Positions 60,956-64,000 of a DNA stretch of 64,000 bases are shown in pieces (position 1 is the stretch's first letter; every line of letters begins with the position of its first letter). The position numbers and the translations under genes are program-made. The notes under the pieces were generated by a model. That model made no database searches. It was not told where the DNA came from and worked only from the letters and a program-made list of their open reading frames with translations. The stretch is from Epiperipatus broadwayi (lineage: Eukaryota; Onychophora; Udeonychophora; Euonychophora; Peripatidae). The stretch covers positions 6,528,501 to 6,592,500 of the forward strand of contig JAQFVV010000030.1 of the NCBI GenBank assembly GCA_028023455.1, written 5' to 3'.

Positions 60956-60959
60956 CTTT

Positions 60960-61110
60960 TTTTACTTTCTTTGCATATCTTCATATATTCATATATATAT
61001 ATATGCTTATAATAACTTCTTTCATATACACTTCAATGCAAACAAATTTTCTTAAAAAACTTCTTTATTTTCTTTACAGTTTCAGCTGTCCAGCAGTCTG
61101 CATCAGAGCT
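60960..61110. mobile_element. Half copy of 40428 palindrome family
   Basis: TCATATACACTTCAATGCAA, then CTTTATTTTCTTTACAGTTT and CAGCTGTCCAGCAGTCTGCA. Read on the minus strand, the end is CTGATGC (61100-61106) and GAAAC, a hammerhead-like core with one core base changed. The second arm is missing. Confidence 0.6.
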
Positions 61111-62914
61111 TATGAATATATTAAAATTATTGATCATTATTTATATTTAATAATTGTTTGATTTCAGTGATATGGGAGATTTATAATGAAAAGTAAAGTC
61201 AAAGATGTAATGCAAAGTTATTCTCAATCTAAAAAAAATTATTAATCTCTTTGTCTTAGAAATTAATACCTTTCTGGATTAATGATACTATCCCTATATA
61301 TGTTTGTCACAATACTGACATTAAAAAATATTTGGAATTTTCATGACTTCAAACCCTTTTTTAAAAGCATGTATATCAAACTCTTACTATAGCTAAGATT
61401 GCTTTTTTTTTTCAATAAATGGTTTTAAAAATATATTTTTGTATCTCAACTGAAACACTTACATATCTTTTTATGTCAAAATTATTATATTTCAATTCAT
61501 ATTTCTTGATAATTGTATATGCATAACAGAGTATTTTCATTCACTTATTAAAATATTTGTAATCTCTTTTTTATATATTGTTTATACTTCCTTATCTTAA
61601 AATTATTATTAAATAATAAAATTTATTTCTTTATTTATTATGTGACCAATTAAGTTTGAATATCAAAGCGCCAGACTGAATACCATAATTCTATTCATTT
61701 GACCGAAGTGAGATTTTTCCAGCTGGGAATCAATTCAAGAACATTTAGCTCTTAATTTCTTCATTGTTACCACTTATCTAAACTGCTTAGAGCATGATGT
61801 TAATTAAAATGAGCAATTAAATTAAATAATTTAGTTATTTTTAAGCATAAAAGATTTGCATACCAATGGGTGCATGTGTATTTATGCATGGCACTGTGTA
61901 AATGAGTATGTTATTTTTAATTTCATTTTATAGATTTTATTATGTTATATTGTTAAATTACATATTGCTGTTTAAATGTTTGCCTTTTTATTCCATTAAT
62001 ATATATAACTTGCTATTTCTTTGTCTATAATCATATTCTAAAATATTTTATTAAATTATTCATTTTATGTTTTGTATTGTTTAAAAACAATTTTCTTTTT
62101 CTCCATAAAAATTTTGCCTAACATGTCTTCTTTTGTCTTGTAAGTGCAATGCCTTTTACTTTATTAAAAGTAACATATATTTCTATTTCATTTTAATCTT
62201 TAATCATTCTTTCAACTATTCTTTTATTCATTATCATGAATGTCCTCATTCGATTTTCTAAATTTTGTTTCTCCCCAAATACTCATTCCATTTCAATATG
62301 TGTGTGTCCAAATTATAAATTTCCTCACTGTCTGTTTCTTCTTCAATAACATTTTATTGTCAACAGAATAAATTAAAATATATTATCCTCATTACAGCTC
62401 CCAAGTAGCTGAAATTTCACCTGGTCCTTGAAAAAAAAAATCTTACCTGCACCACGTGATCATGAGTTCTCGATGGAGTGTAAGTACTGTATTTTTTTTC
62501 TCTTAAAATACTCAATTTTGATAAATATTTTAAAAGATTTTTACTAAGATAAATAGTTTAAACATTTATTCCAATTCATTAAAGCTATTCCTGAAAAAGT
62601 TTATTTGAATAAAACTGTTCAATGAACTTGCGATTCTCTATTTAAGCTTCCCTTTTATATTTTCATTAGTATTATCATCTAATAAGAAAATAGTCTGAAT
62701 AAATTAATGACATAACACATAGGTTTTTATAGTTAAGATCAACAGTAGATGGGTTTTAAAATTGCATTAAAGTTTTAATACCATATATTTCAAAAGTCTA
62801 GATTATTTTATAAATAGGTGTTGCTTGTTTAATTAGTATTATTATTGTAATATAATCTTCTATACTTTCTCTTCCTCTTTCCTTCTTTATTTTTGCTTTT
62901 TTTTATATAACATA
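61111..62914. other. AT-rich intergenic stretch
   Basis: About 1.8 kb without recognised genes or repeats. Confidence 0.45.
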
Positions 62915-62972
62915 TAATAACAATTCCACTCTTCTTACACTTTAAAGCAAAATATATTTATTAATTTTACAG

Positions 62973-63001
62973 TTTCGACTGTTCCTAGCAGTCTTCGTCA
63001 G
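62973..63001 (-). ncRNA. Hammerhead-like core, best match
   Basis: Minus strand: CTGACGA, one extra A, GACTG, loop CTAGGAA, CAGTC, GAAA, then CTGT. This fits the core consensus CUGANGA - stem II - GAAA with a perfect 5-bp stem II. An extra base after CUGANGA is known in at least one natural hammerhead (chrysanthemum chlorotic mottle viroid). The cleavage triplet and stems I and III are not convincingly assigned. Confidence 0.4.
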
Positions 63002-63024
63002 ATCTTATTATCTACTTTTACTCT

Positions 63025-63053
63025 CTGATGTAGACTGCTAGGAACAGCCGAAA
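63025..63053 (+). ncRNA. Hammerhead-like core, weaker opposite-strand match
   Basis: CTGATGT, AGACTGCTAGGAACAGCC, GAAA. It has one core change (final A to T) and one stem II mismatch compared with the minus-strand core in the same palindrome. Confidence 0.3.
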
Positions 63054-63112
63054 CTGTAAAATTAATAAATATATTTTCCTTTAAAGTGTAAGAAGAGTGG
63101 AATGTTGCTATT

Positions 63113-63540
63113 ATATAGTATTAGTATTATTAGAGATATTTTTTTAAAGTTTTGTGTTATGTTTACTTTTTATATAATGTAATAAACTTATATTATTATT
63201 AAAAGATAAAATAGAACAAATATCTTTAATATTATTAAAAGTAATCATTTTATCATTCTTTTCATTATTAATTATTAATTGGAGATATGTATATACAATA
63301 TTTATTTGGTTGCCTATCTAATAAAATTAATAATATTTATAATAGATTTATTTGAATTTTTTTAAAAGTAAAATTTAATTAAATAAATTAGTTAATTTTT
63401 TTCTAATTGTTAGATGTGAACATTTATGAAAATTACATTTTTGTTGCAAAAACTATAATTTAAATTTAGCATACTGATCTTATTTATTTATTTTTGGAGT
63501 TTACTAATGTTTTATTATTTATACAAAGTACTAATGTATA
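63113..63540. other. AT-rich intergenic stretch
   Basis: Nothing recognised. Confidence 0.4.
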
Positions 63541-63549
63541 ATAGGAATT

Positions 63550-63760
63550 GTGGACTTAATTAGTGAAGTACCGAATAGCTTCACACTCTCAGATCTAACC
63601 GCTTCAGCTTCACCTATTTATATAGAAAGTAGGTTGAAGTAAAGAAGGGTTCCCCTCTTTTCTTCCAATGCATAAGCTTGTGGTTAAGACCTGCAGATGT
63701 CTCTACCTTCACATTTTCAACCGCACGTGCTTTAGGTTTATTGCCTTAGTAAATATTACT
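63550..63760. repeat. Dispersed repeat shared with 1445-1530
   Basis: CATAAGCTTGTGGTTAAGAC, CATTTTCA and GGTTTATTGCCTTAGTAAAT match the block at 1445-1530. The preceding 100 bases (GCTTCACACTCTCAGATC, CCGCTTCAGCTTCACC) have higher complexity and may be part of the same element. Unclassified. Confidence 0.5.
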
Positions 63761-64000
63761 TACGTAATCAATGTGCGTTAAATAAATTTATAATTACAAA
63801 GTTATTAATAATCTAAAATAAAACTTTTTTTTTATCATAAAAAACCACCATAATTCACATTTTTATCATCATTTAATTGATTCTCTTTCCTTTGCTTTTG
63901 AATTTATATACTTACAATGCTGTACTAAGTCTATTACTATGTTATTTTCTAAAGATAATTTTATATTTTTTAATCCAGTAACTCCCCCCCCCATTATTAT
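63761..64000. other. AT-rich window end
   Basis: No feature recognised; ends near a short C run. Confidence 0.4.

Larger units (their letters stand above)
62915..63112. mobile_element. Palindromic element with two hammerhead-like cores
   Basis: Arms of ~85 bp (TAATAACAATTCCACTCTTC...TTTACAGTTTCGACTG...GTCAG and complement) enclose a ~20-base loop TCTTATTATCTACTTTTACT. Each arm carries a hammerhead-like core near the loop: one on the minus strand (62973-63001), one on the plus strand (63025-63053). Confidence 0.7.

Noticed and set aside
62964-63060. A complete self-cleaving hammerhead with GUU as cleavage triplet and the arms as stem III
   Set aside because: Stem III and a GTT can be drawn from the palindrome, but the intervening sequence does not form a convincing stem I, so only a core-like motif is claimed.

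Overview
This window looks like intergenic DNA from an AT-rich animal genome, probably an invertebrate. I saw no host gene, rRNA, intact tRNA, CRISPR array or bacterial feature. What can be recognised is a dense, nested collection of transposable elements: LTR retrotransposons, RTE-type and other non-LTR LINEs, Penelope-like elements, tRNA-derived SINEs, and many palindromic (foldback) elements, embedded in A+T-rich sequence with long (TA)n microsatellites. The mix suits a mollusc or other lophotrochozoan, but the taxon is a guess.

Layout. 0.1-0.65 kb: decayed Penelope-like element with a GIY-YIG remnant. 2.0-16.4 kb: complex gypsy-like LTR locus with three ~3.3 kb LTR copies (2244-5579, 5687-9007, 12929-16261). 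Between the last two lies an internal region with a tRNA-Lys-type primer site, a repetitive leader, a gag frame split by one stop, and a polypurine tract, but no pol. A short (TA)n-hairpin element sits next to each LTR block. 17.3-19.9 kb: microsatellites, a terminal-inverted-repeat cassette holding nine copies of a 31-bp minisatellite, and a ~640 bp foldback element. 21.5-29.3 kb: second LTR element with 2.8 kb LTRs and a ~2.2 kb interior reduced to the RT thumb, RNase H and integrase. 29.6-35.7 kb: SINEs, foldbacks and a minus-strand LINE. 36.4-38.8 kb: Penelope-like element (RT C-terminus plus GIY-YIG) and foldback pieces. 39.4-40.6 kb: two palindromes. 42.3-44.1 kb: second copy of the LINE, plus strand. 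45.0-47.4 kb: probable solo LTR followed by a duplicated hairpin element. 48.0-51.3 kb: nearly intact RTE LINE with endonuclease and reverse transcriptase. 52.5-53.5 kb: non-autonomous TA-flanked DNA transposon. 56.5-58.6 kb: decayed RTE copy interrupted by a foldback element with an 11-bp target duplication. 59.4-64 kb: more foldback halves and a palindrome.

How the parts relate. The first LTR element supplies only gag and the second only part of pol. Both carry a primer site of the same tRNA-Lys type, so both probably relied on enzymes from elsewhere. RTE 3' ends carry short tandem repeats, as expected for that clade. The most unusual signals are (1) recurrent hammerhead-ribozyme-like cores in the centres of palindromic elements, in a window that also has Penelope-like elements, a class known to carry hammerheads; (2) a gag-only LTR element with very long LTRs in a tandem, mosaic arrangement; and (3) repeated LTR-(TA)n-hairpin composites. 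None of these was tested by computation.
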